A DNA stretch of 64,000 nt from contig OY754981.1 of the NCBI GenBank assembly GCA_963576475.1, forward strand, positions 27,504,132 to 27,568,131, in the 5' to 3' direction. Each line of letters starts with the position of its first letter. Positions within the stretch are counted from its first letter, which is position 1. Positions 11,765 through 23,982 of this stretch are shown here, piece after piece. Made by a program: the position numbers and the translations under genes. Source of the DNA: Molanna angustata. Its lineage: Eukaryota > Arthropoda > Insecta > Trichoptera > Molannidae. The notes below the pieces were generated by a model. The model was not told the origin of the DNA. It ran no database searches and worked only from the letters and a program-made list of their open reading frames with translations.

Positions 11765-14700
11765 TTCTATAACGATTTCGATTGTATCCCTAAAAGTGCC
11801 ACCTTGCCGTCGGCCATGTCAATTCCAACAATTTAACCATCTCACGAGTCTCGCATACCTTCACCCGTCTTCAAACGCGACCACTTTTTGTCTTCCCCGT
11901 ATTTTATTGCCGTCCGACATCTTTTTGTCGATTGGTCTACCTCTACAGAACTTTTGGACTCGTCTAATGGTGTTTTACTCCCGTGTATCCATTTTCATTC
12001 TTTGTTTGTTGCATTTTTCGTTCGTGAATTTATTTTATACCTACTGATGTAATTAACATTCATGCTTACCTACCATCATGACATAATCGCACAGTGTGGG
12101 GTAACCAGCTACAAGTATACATTATCTTATAAAAGGAAGCACGACGCATGCGTCAATCCCCAAACACCAGTCTTATCTCACCCAGAGAAAACATTCAGAA
12201 TGGGTGGTGAACGACGGTGGTTAATTTTTTTTAGCTGTATTATTTTCAATTACTCGGCTTTTACGGGATACCCGAAAACGATGATAAAAGAAATGAGTGG
12301 AAGCAATATTCTGAGTTGGTGCCTCACAGCGTCAAAATCAAAATAGAATTATCCAATTACGCAATTGTGTTTCATTGTGTATTTGTTGTTGTCAAAGGGA
12401 AATGTTAAATTAGATATATCTTAACGATTTGAACAATTGATTCCAGTAACCTCGTTTGGTTTTATCTCATTAAACTTCCTGGGGTTTGATTAATGCTAAG
12501 ATTTATTATAACGATAGGGAGGGCTGAGACAGGGGCAAGAGATGGGTAAAACGATAATAGCCTTTTCCGAGAGACAATATTAAATCGTTACTTGCAACGA
12601 ATTTTCATTTGCAATTGTTTTTCTTGAGACTTGCAAAATTGTGGTCAATATAATATGCAATGAATGAGAGTAATTTTAAGAAATTATTACGAGAGCGCTT
12701 CGCTGAAAACATAGGATAACTATAATGTTTGACTACGAATATTTTAACCAAACTTTTGTAATTAGTAACTTAAGTTTAGCTTTTTTGACTGTATGGTTTG
12801 GCTGTGTGCACAAAAAAACATAAAGTTACAATTACCCAAATAGTAGTCGCTATCAACATGATTTTGATTCGTTTGAGAGGGTTTGGCTACTAAAAGTTGT
12901 TTGTTTTAGGAAATATGGAGTCAGTTAGGTTGTTGAAAGGTTGTGTAAAAGAGTAATAACAGGACACCCAGGTGGAATCAAAAGAATATGAAGATCCTGG
13001 CTGAACAGGCCGAATAGATTCTCCAGGTAGCGAGGAAGAAGGCGGATTAACACAGGCGGAATTAGAGATTGTAGGAAACCATGGCTCAATTTGGGCTGAA
13101 GCGCAATCGGAGAGATAGACTATTTTTAATTTTATGTTTACGTTCATCGTAGCTCATTAATGCAAATGGTATCAATCTTTAAAATACTATTGTGAGTTCT
13201 ATCACCTCCCGTGATTCAACGTAAACATATCGATGACTACTTAGTAAAACTACTCAGTTCACTTCCGATAGTTTAGTTCAGAACTCATTATATTAATTTT
13301 TCGACACGTACATATCTCTATCTTCTTTTTTTCACACGTCAGCAGCAATTAAAGACTTCTCGATCTTGACTACGTCGACTGCTGGGCCGCTACAGCATAG
13401 CAGTTCCTCCTAGTCTCGGAGGTGGTCTGTGGTCATTCACACGAGAGGCAGTGATCATCTGTCTCTATATTAAATAATTATATATTTAGTGTTTATCAAT
13501 TTGTTTGAGCAAGTTCCAGCAGTTTTTATTAAATCTCTTAACTTTTTTTGCCAAAATATTCTCCAAATCAGCACAAACTTTAGTGGCTTAGATTCTCTAT
13601 TACCTTTGTGGATATCTCATAATTTTTTTGCTACTATTTCTTTCACAAGCGAGAACTTTCTGGTCTTCTAGTGGCCCCTGGTTTTTATCAAGCCAAAAAC
13701 GAGGTGCCTTTTCATCCCCAAAATATAGCGTATTTTTGATGATTCAATGATTCTTTTTAGGATCGGTGATACATATAAGAAGAAGATTCAAAGATGCACA
13801 AGACACAAGCCAACCTCTCACATCATAATATGATCAGTTGCTACACATCAAATGGTGTATCTTATTTTGGTAGGTACTTGACTGATCGTTTTACTCAAGT
13901 TATGTCGTTTAAGTACTTAATTATTTGTTTTCTTGTATCTATGAGGTAGGAATGTGTATCTGTCTCTTACTTCTGCTGTTCTGTTGAGTTTATGATGAAA
14001 TAACTTTGTTAATTAATCTTTCTTCACAGTTGGTGAATTATATTTATCTTTAGTTAGTTTCAAAAGTAGGTAAACATTTCTTGCCATCTTGTTTAGTTGA
14101 CTTTAATTTAATGGTCGCTGGAATTGCTCCTTTAAAGAGTTGTTGTTGTAGCATAATTTATCTACTAATGTTTTAATTAAATTGTCTAGATTCGTATCTC
14201 TTGATTTTCTTACGGGCTTAGTGGCGTAACAAATTTAATTTTAGGAACTGTTATCAGAATCGTAGCAGCAATTTTTTTATACTTGAAAAAAAAATATAGC
14301 AGTGGATGCTATTGGGGTTGTTCTTTAATTAAGAATATAATATATCAGAAGGTTGCGATTTTAAAAGTACGAGTTCAAATTACTTCCCAATAACATACAT
14401 CACTATATAAGATATTACAATTTGATAATCAGTTAATTAGTAGAAATAGAAATAGTAATTGAGTGATGAAGGGTTTCATAATAAAAGAGGACTTACAATA
14501 TTTACATCTATTTTCGGTTTAAACAATATTATACTTGATAAATTTACAGATGTTCGCGATGTTTGGGTCGATATTAATATTACAATTATTATTAAATAGA
14601 AAACACTGTTGTCGTCCTCGTCGGTTGATGTGCGAATGCCGAACCGCGCTGCATATTCGTTGCAGGAATTGATGTCCTTCGGTCATCTTCGTTAATACGA

Positions 14701-15880
14701 ATGAGATGCGAGACTATCCGACGAATGTCGTTTTCATTGTGGTGTATAGCATCGCCACAAAATGAAGAAGATCGATATCCTCTAGGGTATACATAGGTGG
14801 TTGAACAAAAACGTAACTAACTCGGGTGCCGCGCGCCGGGTCATATATTGACATATAACATGGTTTTGTTTCTAAACTATTTATTAATGAAAAAATATAT
14901 ATTTTAATGACTTCCGCTAGCGCTGCAGGCATATAAGCCACTTCCGCCCTGAGCTTAGTCATCCGCCCATGCGATATAGAGATTGTATGTATATTTCAAA
15001 CAATTTCATAATTTTAAAACAAACGACTATCATGCAGTTTTTTTCTTTTTACTACTATTATTTTACATATATGTCTATCTTAACCTCACTCTTGAAATCA
15101 ACGTTGTGAATTTAGATTATCGTCAGATGCGGTTTGCCACTTTTGAAGGCATTAGACGAAAAGTAAACTTTGACATATTTTGTACTTTTTCTTCAAAATT
15201 TAGATGCATTAGGTCAAGAGGTCTAAATAAGTAAGATCTTCATTAGCAAGTACCTATTCGTATCTGTAACGTTAAAAAAACGATTTTAATTTCCACGGTG
15301 TTTCTATAACCGAAATTTTATCGTTTGAGTTTATATTTGAATTGAATAAGTTTTGTGAATCGATATAAGATGTCGTGTTTTGAGAATGTTCGCAATTCTT
15401 TCTCGGACTCGAGACATATGTGCTGACACGTCTGTTCCTGCGGAAACCGGTTTACATCCTTTTGTTTGAAGACTATTTAAATTTATCTCATCCGATTTCT
15501 TTCTTGCGCTGTCGTTGGAAGCGATCTCGACATGATTCTGGTCATATACAACATATATACCTACCTGTCCGATTCCCAACTTGTGTTTTTGCTAGTATCG
15601 CATCCATTTCCATCAGCGCAGACAGAATGGCTCTCTAATCAAAAGCGGCGAAGAAACCGTAAGGGTCTTCTATGAAATATTATATATTTAGTATATTAGA
15701 GAATTTGGAAAATACCAAAATAATTTTTAAATAATAGATTACATTTGAAGAATTGGAAAGAAAACTGTTTACACGAAGAACACATGAAGGAAGGGTTTAT
15801 AGATTTATAATCACTATTCATTATAACATTTGGTATTCACAAAACCCATTTAATGAGAAATAAATAATGTTAAATTGGGA
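11765..15880. other. Unassigned region
   Basis: I find no recognisable gene or repeat family over about 4 kb. Short frames at 12890-13147 and 14714-14962 have no motif I know. The stretch at 14600-14720 is somewhat richer in CG dinucleotides than its surroundings. Confidence 0.45.
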
Positions 15881-15884
15881 TGAT

Positions 15885-16125
15885 TTTTATAGCGCCGTTT
15901 TTGTGATAACCTCAACTCAAGGGCGCTTTGAATATATTACAGGTCTTGTAAGACTCGCGGAAGAAGTGAGTTTTCAGGTGTTTCCTGAATAGTGCTAAGT
16001 TGTCGATTTGCCTCAGTTCAGGTGGTAGTTTATTCCACGAGGCTGGTCCAGCCACAGCAAAAGCACGATCACCGAAGGATGTAGTGTTAACTCTATTTAT
16101 TTCAGTTAACTTGCCAATCATGGAT
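15885..16125 (-). pseudogene. CR1-like LINE C-terminus and 3' tail
   Basis: The minus-strand frame 'TTSFGDRAFAVAGPASWNKL' then 'PPELRQIDNLALFRKHLKTH' is the conserved terminal block of CR1-type LINEs. The 3' end (gcgcccttgag...aaaacggcgctataaaaatc when reversed) recurs at 17190-17232 and 61917-61965. Confidence 0.85.
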
Positions 16126-16659
16126 GTGGTGGCTGACCGAAGTGTTTGTTGTCGCTCGTTTACGGTGAGAGGGATGCAGAGGGATGCATGTTACAATATT
16201 CGAGTTCAACAATAAATATACCTGTTTCAGTTCCTGTTTAACCTATACCGATCTTCCTTCAGACTGACCTGCCACCAGTTCATATTATATGTATATCTTC
16301 TTTCTGCTTATGCGTTGTAATGTGCCAAAGTTACCTTGGGCTCTTTCAATGTAGAGAGAGAGTTCAAAGGATGTTCCTATGGTATCTTTACCTTTTTTCC
16401 CTTACCACCGCTAACTATATGGGAAAATGTAGTTCACTATCAATTAATGTTTATCGTTTTTTATTTTAAATCGTGATGTTGTCAGTACTGTTTGTTGCTT
16501 CCATTTAAGGTGTTTATTGATATTTATTTTTAAACATACAGTCTTAATAACAAGTATTACAATAATGTTGTTTCTGTTCATGTTATAATTAAGGCCCTTG
16601 TATACCCTGGGTATACGGATTTACACAAAAATGAACGCTAAATTACCATATATTGTATG

Positions 16660-17062
16660 AAACACGAAACAATATTGTATCACCTAATATGTGATATATA
16701 AATGTTTTTCGTGAGGAAAAGGTAAAATTTAGAGTTTTTTTTTAAATAGCAAGAATAGTAAAAATATTATAGTATATTGAAAAACTCAACCGTTAGATTT
16801 TCATATTCTCTTTTAATTGAAGTAAAAGTCTTCTTCATATGCCTTGTAGCTTTTTAGTTACTTACAATAAAAAATTACAAAAGTATTTTACTAAAACTAA
16901 TTTTACAAGAAAAGTATCAAACAAATTCAAATTTCAAAAAACTCATGCAATAGAATAAAAATGTAAATATTAACTGTTATTTATTTCAAAGACGTATCTT
17001 TTGAGGATACTGGGGAAATTATTTTCAAAATACTCTATATAGCCTACTATAGCCTCTTAAGT
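16660..17062 (+). repeat. Interspersed repeat R, copy 2
   Basis: It parallels 7397-7751 along its length and ends with the same ctatatagcctactatagcctcttaa. There is no coding potential. Confidence 0.8.
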
Positions 17063-17189
17063 ATCCTCTCGGAGCATTTTGTCAGTGCCAATATATTATA
17101 AATTGTCTATGTTGCATTATTTATTGCACTATTGTTGCACAATTGTATTATTGTTATTCTGTATTATTATTATAGTTGGATAACTTGTA

Positions 17190-17232
17190 TAGCGCCGTTT
17201 TCGTGGAAAATCACCTCAAGGGCGCTTTAAAT
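17190..17232 (-). repeat. CR1-like 3' tail fragment
   Basis: The sequence tatagcgccgttttcgtggaaaatcacctcaagggcgcttt matches the tail at 15890-15932. Confidence 0.7.
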
Positions 17233-17619
17233 TAAATTAATTAAATTAAACACTAAATTTATACACAATCAAATTAAACAACAAGTCAAAATTAAACTAA
17301 ACATTAAATTAAACCATACATTAAATTACATTAAATTAAATGTTAAATTGACAGACAATTAAATTAAACTAGACGTTTAAGGCTTAAAATCCCAAAAATC
17401 TTAACTAAAAAACTAGACGTTTAAGGCTTGGATTTAAAATAAACAAATAAATAAATATTAAGTTCTCAATTTGAGGACCAATTAAATTTACAGAAATAAT
17501 CATACCTATGTAAATTCTAATGGAAGATTTATAGGAAAATTAATGGGAAGGATATAAGGAATTGGATGGATAGAGAAACAGAAGACTTTGCGAAAAAACT
17601 ATTACATCATAATAATTGT

Positions 17620-17840
17620 CGGCCTTCGTGGCTCAGTTGTTTTGGTATCTGACTGCTGATTCAAAGGTCCCGGGTTCGATTCCCGGTGGAGACACAATTT
17701 TTGATTGTGTTTTCAGTCTGGATCTGTGAGGCGATTAATATCGCAAGTCTCCAAAATGTGGCAACTCGTTATTGGTGCGTGTTAAAATGATATTTTAACA
17801 TAGTACCTACCTGTTAGTTGCCCGAGAAGTAATATAAAAT
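17620..17840 (+). mobile_element. tRNA-derived SINE1, reference copy
   Basis: The head has a box A-like tggctcagttg and a canonical box B ggttcgattcc, followed by cggtggagacacaattttt. The unrelated body ends gttagttgcccgagaag. The acceptor arms do not pair, so this is a SINE and not a functional tRNA gene. Inverted copies lie at 45925-46113 and 54075-54235. Confidence 0.88.
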
Positions 17841-17955
17841 ATAATAATATTCTTGTATGGTGTACAGAAAATGAACCTCTCTAGGATTCCATACATAATG
17901 TATACTCAATGGATATCATCTACAAAGGAGCTGGAACAACAATAAACAGACTTAA

Positions 17956-18410
17956 GAGGACATATAACGCTAAATCTAGTCACTGAAAACATGATATATT
18001 AAAACCGCCTAATGCACTATGAAGTTACGCGTTAGTAAGGGTAACTATCGCGTGCGTTAAAAAAGGTTTATACGTGATTTAAATTATCGGAAACCCAAAA
18101 TTTGTAGATTTTTTGCATTTTACAAACAAACTTTATCGGTCATTCACTTTGATTTTACGCATTCTTTTAGCATATATAAGATTTATTTCTCTACGATACA
18201 TAGTTTTGGAGTAATTTAAAAAAAAATTCTGTAAAAAAGGATATTTTTAATATTTCTTTTAAGGGAATTTAGGCTGAATTTTAAAATTGTGTGACGAACA
18301 TTCACTAGAGAAATGCTGTATACACTTATGCTATTTTTTCTAGAAACATTCTGTTTAACATATTTGAGGAATTTGATTTGAAATTGGGGTGTTTAGCTTT
18401 ATATGCCCCC
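17956..18410 (+). mobile_element. TTAA-flanked MITE (piggyBac-like), complete copy
   Basis: The element is flanked by TTAA at 17952-17955 and 18411-18414. The ends are inverted: GAGGACATATAACGCTAAA at the left and GGGGGCATATAAAGCTAAA at the reversed right. Partial copies lie at 21861-22385, 32870-32990, 40578-41057 and 43269-43700. It has no coding capacity. TTAA targeting suggests mobilisation by a piggyBac-type transposase; this is inference. Confidence 0.8.
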
Positions 18411-18930
18411 TTAAGAATATGACAAGAAGAAAAAAGGTATTCTCTCAAAGTAAACCAATCTTTGTGTTCAAAGACGTTCTTATCAACTCTTCGTGTATAT
18501 TCCAGAATTACCTTAGTTATTTCGATCGTAGGTGCGGGTTCGTATCTCGTTTATACTCGCGTACATTTTTTTACAGCATCCGCGTTCATCGCTGGATCGT
18601 ACTGCGACTCCGCCCTTGTTTTTTGTGGCGGAGGCATTTCGGTCCGGCACATCGAAATCAAAACGAGTGGCGAGAAATTCAGTTTAATCGTGACGCTTGT
18701 GAATTGTTGGAGTTTCGTGGTATTCTTGACATTATAAAATTACGCATTTAGGTTGGGTTGAATGCGTGCATGAGATTAAACGAGTAGAAGCAGATGGAAG
18801 AGGCCTTTATCTGTGAAGAGAAAAAGGCTGAGGAGGAAGAAGATAATATTAAAACGAGTATATTGTGACTATCACTAAACTTTCCACTGTGTAGGGTTAT
18901 CAAGTTTTTTTTACTTGAAACATTTTATCC

Positions 18931-19078
18931 AGCTGGCGAAATCAAAACCCTCACGATTACCCATATCATGGATATAATTATTATATGGAGTTCTATAATA
19001 TCTTTAGGTGTCATAGAACTCAATATAATAATTATATCCATGCTATGGGTATAATCACGAGGACCAGACTTGCCCCCC
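18931..19078. mobile_element. Foldback MITE F, copy 1
   Basis: The arms cccatatcatggatataattat and ataattatatccatgctatggg are inverted around a short loop. The right end reads cagacttgcccccc. It is homologous to 23828-23982, with the left terminus eroded. Confidence 0.75.
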
Positions 19079-19166
19079 TAGGAAGTGAGTGTTTTGAAAG
19101 TTTAAAAGGGCAACAAACAATAATGCAACAAACAATAATGCCACAATATGTAATGAAAGTTTAAAA

Positions 19167-19485
19167 TGCAACAAACGCATCATCAAGCTTTCAATTGGGA
19201 ATAGTTCACACATCCAGATACTTAACATATCAAAGGGTTAGGCTCTGAGGAGGTCTCTATTCTACCTATCAACTCTACTGATTCCCGAATGTTAACGTTA
19301 AAAAAATCTTTAACGATTCTACATGTATTCATTATTACCGTTTTTTTTGCATTTTTATTATTAAGTTTTTTCGAAGATTCTAAAATTTCTAAATTTTAAC
19401 GATTTTGGAATAATGTCAGTGGCTGAAATAATGAACGATAATATTATTATTTTACTAGAATGCCAAAGTTTTTTAATCTCGTTAC
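19167..19485 (+). repeat. Host interspersed repeat H, uninterrupted copy
   Basis: This full copy reads through the position of the Harbinger insertion with one CTG at 19278-19280. A more diverged inverted copy lies at 11177-11450. I see no coding content and cannot name the family. Confidence 0.85.
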
Positions 19486-20299
19486 CTAAAGAAAATAATA
19501 TTATTGCTGAAAACAGTTTTAACACGCAGTGTCATCGAGAATACACAAGTTTCATAGCTCTTACTGATCCGAGAAGTTAGTTAAAAATTGATTACAAAAT
19601 TCCAGTACGGACAGACATGTGAAGTTAATTAAAAGGGTGTAAAAAAACTGACTAAATGGTATGTATAAGTTTGTATGTAAATATTATAAAATAGATAAAA
19701 ATCAAGTATATCAGTATTCGCGGTCCACTCTCAAAAGTTATCTATTTTGGTATTAGATTTCTCATAGAAGGCATTTCCTAGAATTTTAATTCCTTTCCCA
19801 TTTTCTTCTTGGAAGGTCTTTGGTGATTTCATACGTCCTAGTTTTTTAGAGATACGTCGTTTGCTTTTACCCTATCTCGAATTTTTAGTTTTGTTTGATG
19901 TCTTTTGATAAAGCGAAGGTATAAAAACATAATCCAAGTTTATTAATACGATTTATATAATGCGATAAACATATTCTATACCTTATGCTTTGAAATTATT
20001 TATCCAACTGTTCAAGAGAATTTGTTTCTCTTAACATATCGACATAGTTTCATGCCAAGATCCGCGAGATTTGTATGGTCAGGTCTATATTTTTCATGGT
20101 TTTTTCAAATTTGAATTAAAAAAACACCAACGTAGAGGCTTTGCAACATACATATGTTATGTATATGGATTAATTCACAATTCGCAGTAGAACATTTAAT
20201 GTGTGTGCCTCTGTATGTGTCTCTTATAACTTTTGATCCGCTTAATGCAAACAGTCCGAAATTTCAGAAAAAAAAACATAAAAACACACGAATATCGAG

Positions 20300-20525
20300 A
20301 GCAAAGTAAGAATTTATAAAACATGTGTTCGACCAATCTCCACATATAAAATAGAGACTAGAGCAGACACTGTAAGAATCTAACCCCTACTGAGAACTTC
20401 GGAGATGAAAAACCTACGATGCACAACCGGAAACTTACATAATTAGAGATAAAGTAAGAAACAAGGAAATAAGATGAATGTTTGCTACGCAATACATCGT
20501 CTGATGGGGAAGACATCGAAGACAT
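20300..20525 (+). pseudogene. LINE family B fragment
   Basis: Broken frames resemble 'ETRADTVRI', 'LLRTSEMKNLRCTTGN' and 'RNKEIR', as in 42640-43015. It ends in a short gaagacatc triplication (20510-20540). Confidence 0.7.
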
Positions 20526-20619
20526 CGAAGACATCGAAGACTTGTTTAATCTTTTGAATAACCTGGCACTACAATACATTCAAGAGCTGTGTCAGAAAAA
20601 AAGAGCTATTTGGAAGGCA

Positions 20620-20830
20620 TGTCACACTCAGGTCTTCTGGATCACGGAGTAATAACTCCCTAAAGGTGTTGGAAAGAGCCAACAAAGCGGCATACTATGA
20701 TCGATGCTTTAGTGTCACTGGCACTATAAAGTGGAATATATTGCCTCCAGATGTCCGCAGTGCACAAAGCAAGAGCACTTTCTTTAAAGGACTGAATACA
20801 GCTTTGTTTCGTAGAGCAACATAAAACAGA
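20620..20830 (+). pseudogene. CR1-like LINE C-terminus
   Basis: The frame 'RANKAAYYDRCFSVTGTIKW' then 'NILPPDVRSAQSKSTFFKGL' and a stop at about 20824 is the conserved CR1-type terminal block. Confidence 0.8.
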
Positions 20831-20884
20831 AATATAAGTGCCCTTGGAATGATTAAACAGGGCTATAAAAATTATATTATTATT

Positions 20885-21275
20885 ATACAGACTCCAGATG
20901 AACTAAGAAAGTGCTAGAATGGCGACCTAGAACGGGCAAAAGAAAAGTTGGAAGGCCTCAAACAAGGTGGTCTGATGATATAAGACGAGTGGCTAGAGGC
21001 GGATGGATGCGGTCTGCTCAAGATAGGAGCTGTGGAGGTCTCAGGGGGCGGCATATGTCCATTACTGGACGAAGGGGGGGAAGAAGAACGAACGAACATG
21101 TTCAAAGGATGCAAAACAACAGACTTACGCGTATCGTGCTTCAAGGGAATCCCACCGAGACAAAACCACCAGGGCGATCTCAGAAAAGATGGCGCGACAG
21201 CTCCAACCCTCGTCACAGGAGACGATTTGCGACAGGAACAGATCCTATGGATTTATACGAAAAAAGAAGGAGAAG
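20885..21275 (+). pseudogene. Two adjoining LINE C-terminal fragments
   Basis: The first (20910-21080) reads 'RPRTGKRKVGRPQTRWSDDI' then 'MRSAQDRS'. The second (21095-21240) reads 'MQNNRLTRIVLQGNPTETKP' and 'GRSQKRWRDS'. Both are typical GRPxxRW endings of insect LINE proteins from different families. Confidence 0.75.
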
Positions 21276-21860
21276 GCAATACAGAATTGTATCTCTTTTT
21301 ACCTTCTCTCCGATAAGAAAGTTCGTCTCTTGAATTGGGCCGTGTTGAGTAAAGACTTTATTCGAGATGTTTATTTTCTTTCCCGCCGTATGCATAATGT
21401 TCTTCTGGTTTATTTTAGAAACAGCTACGGTTTGTATACAGCTTCTTCTTAACAATGGGTTTATTTCTTATTCATTTAAGTCGAGTTGATGAGCTTATTT
21501 TAATCAACTTCTCATATAGTTGAAAGTCGGGAGAAAGGTAGGGGCTGAGGCGTGATGGGATGAGTGCTGACTGGAATGGGGTGTGTGGACGGATGGAGGA
21601 GTATTAGTTTCAGACCGCGTCGCTTCCAATCTAATTACGTCCTTCGCTCGAATCTGAGAACGCTGCTCAGAGATACCGCGAAACCGTCGTGTTGACACGT
21701 TCAAGTGTCTCGTTTCTCATTCAGGGACGTAAGATTTTATTTGTCTGGTCGAAAGTTGTTTCAATTTTTTGCGTCTTATTCAAGGACAAACTACTCCTGC
21801 TTCTATCCGCGCATGTGGACTTTGCCTTCGTCCGCTTCATAGAAACTTAGGATGTACATG

Positions 21861-22385
21861 TACAGTGATGTGTTTAAAATTATGGGAAACTCAAAATTTG
21901 TTGTTTTTTTTTGCATTTTAAGAACAAACCTGACTTAAAGTTAAAAAACTTTATCAGTGTTATTTATAAAAAAAAACTTGGTTCAATTGAACCCGGTTCA
22001 AAGTCTTATTCCACGTTCAACTGAAATCTTTTTAGAAGAATATTTGAATTTCAGAATAAGACTTTGAACCGGATTAAATTGAACCAAGATTTTTTTAATA
22101 AATAACACTGTATCAGTCATTCACTTGGATTTTATTTTTCATTGAGCATATAAAAGATTTATTTCTCTTCGACATAATAGTTATGGAATAAATTTTAAAA
22201 AATGCTGTAAAAAGGCTATTTTTAAAAGTTATTTAAGAGAATTAAGGCTGTATTTTAAAATTGTGTTACGAACATTCACTAGAGAAATGTTGAAGATACT
22301 TATTGTATTTTTTCTAGAAACACACTGTTTATCATATTTGAGGAATTTTATTTGAAATTGGGGTGTTTAGGTTTATATGCCCCCT
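21861..22385 (+). mobile_element. TTAA MITE, 5'-truncated copy carrying a nested element
   Basis: It matches 18070-18410 from gtttaaaattatgggaaactcaaaatttg to ggggtgtttaggtttatatgcccc, next to TTAA at 22386. It is interrupted by a foldback element at 21955-22110. Confidence 0.8.
21955..22110. mobile_element. 156-bp foldback MITE nested in the TTAA MITE
   Basis: The ends are CAGTGTTATTTAT inverted repeats and long arms (cttggttcaattgaacccggttcaaagtcttatt) fold back. TAT is duplicated on both sides (21952-21954, 22111-22113). Uninterrupted sister copies (18130-18160, 40770-40790) read ctttatcgg... straight through. Confidence 0.85.
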
Positions 22386-22475
22386 TTAAAATTTATGTTT
22401 CACAATGCAATTGTCATAACATTTGCAACTGAGAAATGGGCATAGCATTGAAGGTATGAAAGGTACCTAAATAAA

Positions 22476-22514
22476 ATAATTTCCTTCTTGAGCTAACTTC
22501 AAGAAGGAAATTAT
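22476..22514. repeat. Perfect 16-bp hairpin
   Basis: ATAATTTCCTTCTTGA and its exact reverse complement are separated by seven bases (gctaact). There is no gene next to it and no U-run that would suggest a terminator. Confidence 0.85.
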
Positions 22515-22884
22515 CTTGTTTATTATTTTCTCAAAGCATTCAACCCAACATAACCCTCCATTCGGTTTCCGGTCATAATATTATGTTCTTCTATTCCACG
22601 TTATACATCATACTTACATAATATTTTGCGATTCAATTGCGAGGGTCGGCAGCAGGTACCATGACGCTGCAAATCTTCGAATAGAAACTGTCAGTCAACC
22701 AGACCCACAAACTGGTTCAATGGACATGGGTATCCTATTGATTTTATTTCGTTTTCTTTTTTCAATGCCTCATCAAATGAATTTTCCGTCTGTCGTTACA
22801 GGACATCCACCAGGATCATAATTTTGTCTTTTTAAGTAGTTTCAAAATATATGACTTCAATTCACTTTGGATTATAACAACGAT

Positions 22885-23000
22885 TATTTATTTATTTATT
22901 GATGGATAGAGAGTTATACAGTCTACACAATTTATAAAACAGACAATGTGCATTGCTTTATTAGTGAACCAGTGAAAACTCCAGGCATTATTCAATAGGA
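22885..23000 (+). repeat. Interspersed repeat G, copy 1
   Basis: The stretch gatagagagttatacagtctacacaatttataaaacagacaatgtgcattgctttattagtgaaccagtgaaaactcc matches 52380-52485 in the opposite orientation. Confidence 0.8.
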
Positions 23001-23118
23001 TAATTAATAGTGGTAACAAAAAATTACAAATAACAGCTACAAGGAAAGATAGGAGGAGACAATGGAAAGATATAAATTATGACTAGATTATGTGTTTTTA
23101 CCCACTACTATAAAATAA

Positions 23119-23347
23119 TAAATAATTCTAAGAATATTTGAAAAAACGCTGTTTCAGTTCCACTTACTTTTACAAGGTTTTCGTAACGTTTTCGGAGTTT
23201 CGTCCATCCTCAGCAACGTTTGCCACTTAAACGTTTAAGTGACAAAAGTTGCTGAGGATGGACCATACTCAGAAAACGTTACAACAAACCTTGTACAAGT
23301 TAGTGGAAGGGAAACAGCGTTTTTCCAAATATTCGTAGAATAATTTG
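23119..23347. mobile_element. Long foldback element (about 229 bp)
   Basis: Nearly the whole stretch is one inverted repeat. The arm aataattctaagaatatttgaaaaaacgctgttt...gtccatcctcagcaacgtttg returns as cagcgtttttccaaatattcgtagaataattt on the other side. The centre is ccacttaaacgtttaagtg. Confidence 0.8.
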
Positions 23348-23827
23348 TCAAGTTAATATCTTATTATAAATTATAATGGCATTTCACACTGTGAATAGTA
23401 TAGTAAGAATTATGAAAACTTAAATAATTCTTTGTCATCATGATGTTTTGTTTGTTGTTGAAGACGAAACCAATTATTGCAGAGACGTGGCCTAGGTGAC
23501 ATAATACAGGGCATAAGGACCTGATTTTTAAGGACGAGAAGAGCTGACCCCAACAGACGACACAGAAAAAGGGATAAGAAGAAGAAGGCGAATTATGACA
23601 TTTTGTATCTTACGAGGATAAAATACGTTTAATTGTCATAAGTCACTTTCTAATACTAGGTGAATAAATCGCGCAATGTTGAGGCGTTCCTGTATCGAAA
23701 CAGGCACAATATTGTGTCGTGTCTCTCCTTCTAGGTACTTAGTTGGAAAAACTTGAGACGTATTGGAGCGAGGCACTTTGGTGATGTGTGCCTACCCATC
23801 AGTGGTGAGCAAATGCAAGACCTAGAC

Positions 23828-23982
23828 CAGGGGGGCGATTCTGGTCAACGGGCGAAATCAAAACCATATATGTTAACCCATATCATGGACATAATTATTA
23901 GGACTCCATAAGATAAGTATATCCATGATGTGGGTAAACATGGATGGTTTTGATTCCGCCGGTGAGCAGACTTGCCCCCCTG
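23828..23982. mobile_element. Foldback MITE F, copy 2 with both ends
   Basis: The inverted ends are CAGGGGGGCGATTCTGGTCA and, reversed, CAGGGGGGCAAGTCTGCTCA, both followed by ...GGAATCAAAACCAT-type arms. At about 155 bp there is no coding capacity. I could not fix a target duplication. Confidence 0.75.

Noticed and set aside
17630..17700. Possible tRNA gene with good box A and box B
   Set aside because: The acceptor ends do not pair, and the same head continues into a fixed body found at two other loci, so it is a SINE.
22476..22514. Perfect hairpin as a microRNA precursor
   Set aside because: A 16-bp stem with a 7-base loop is too short for an animal pre-miRNA.
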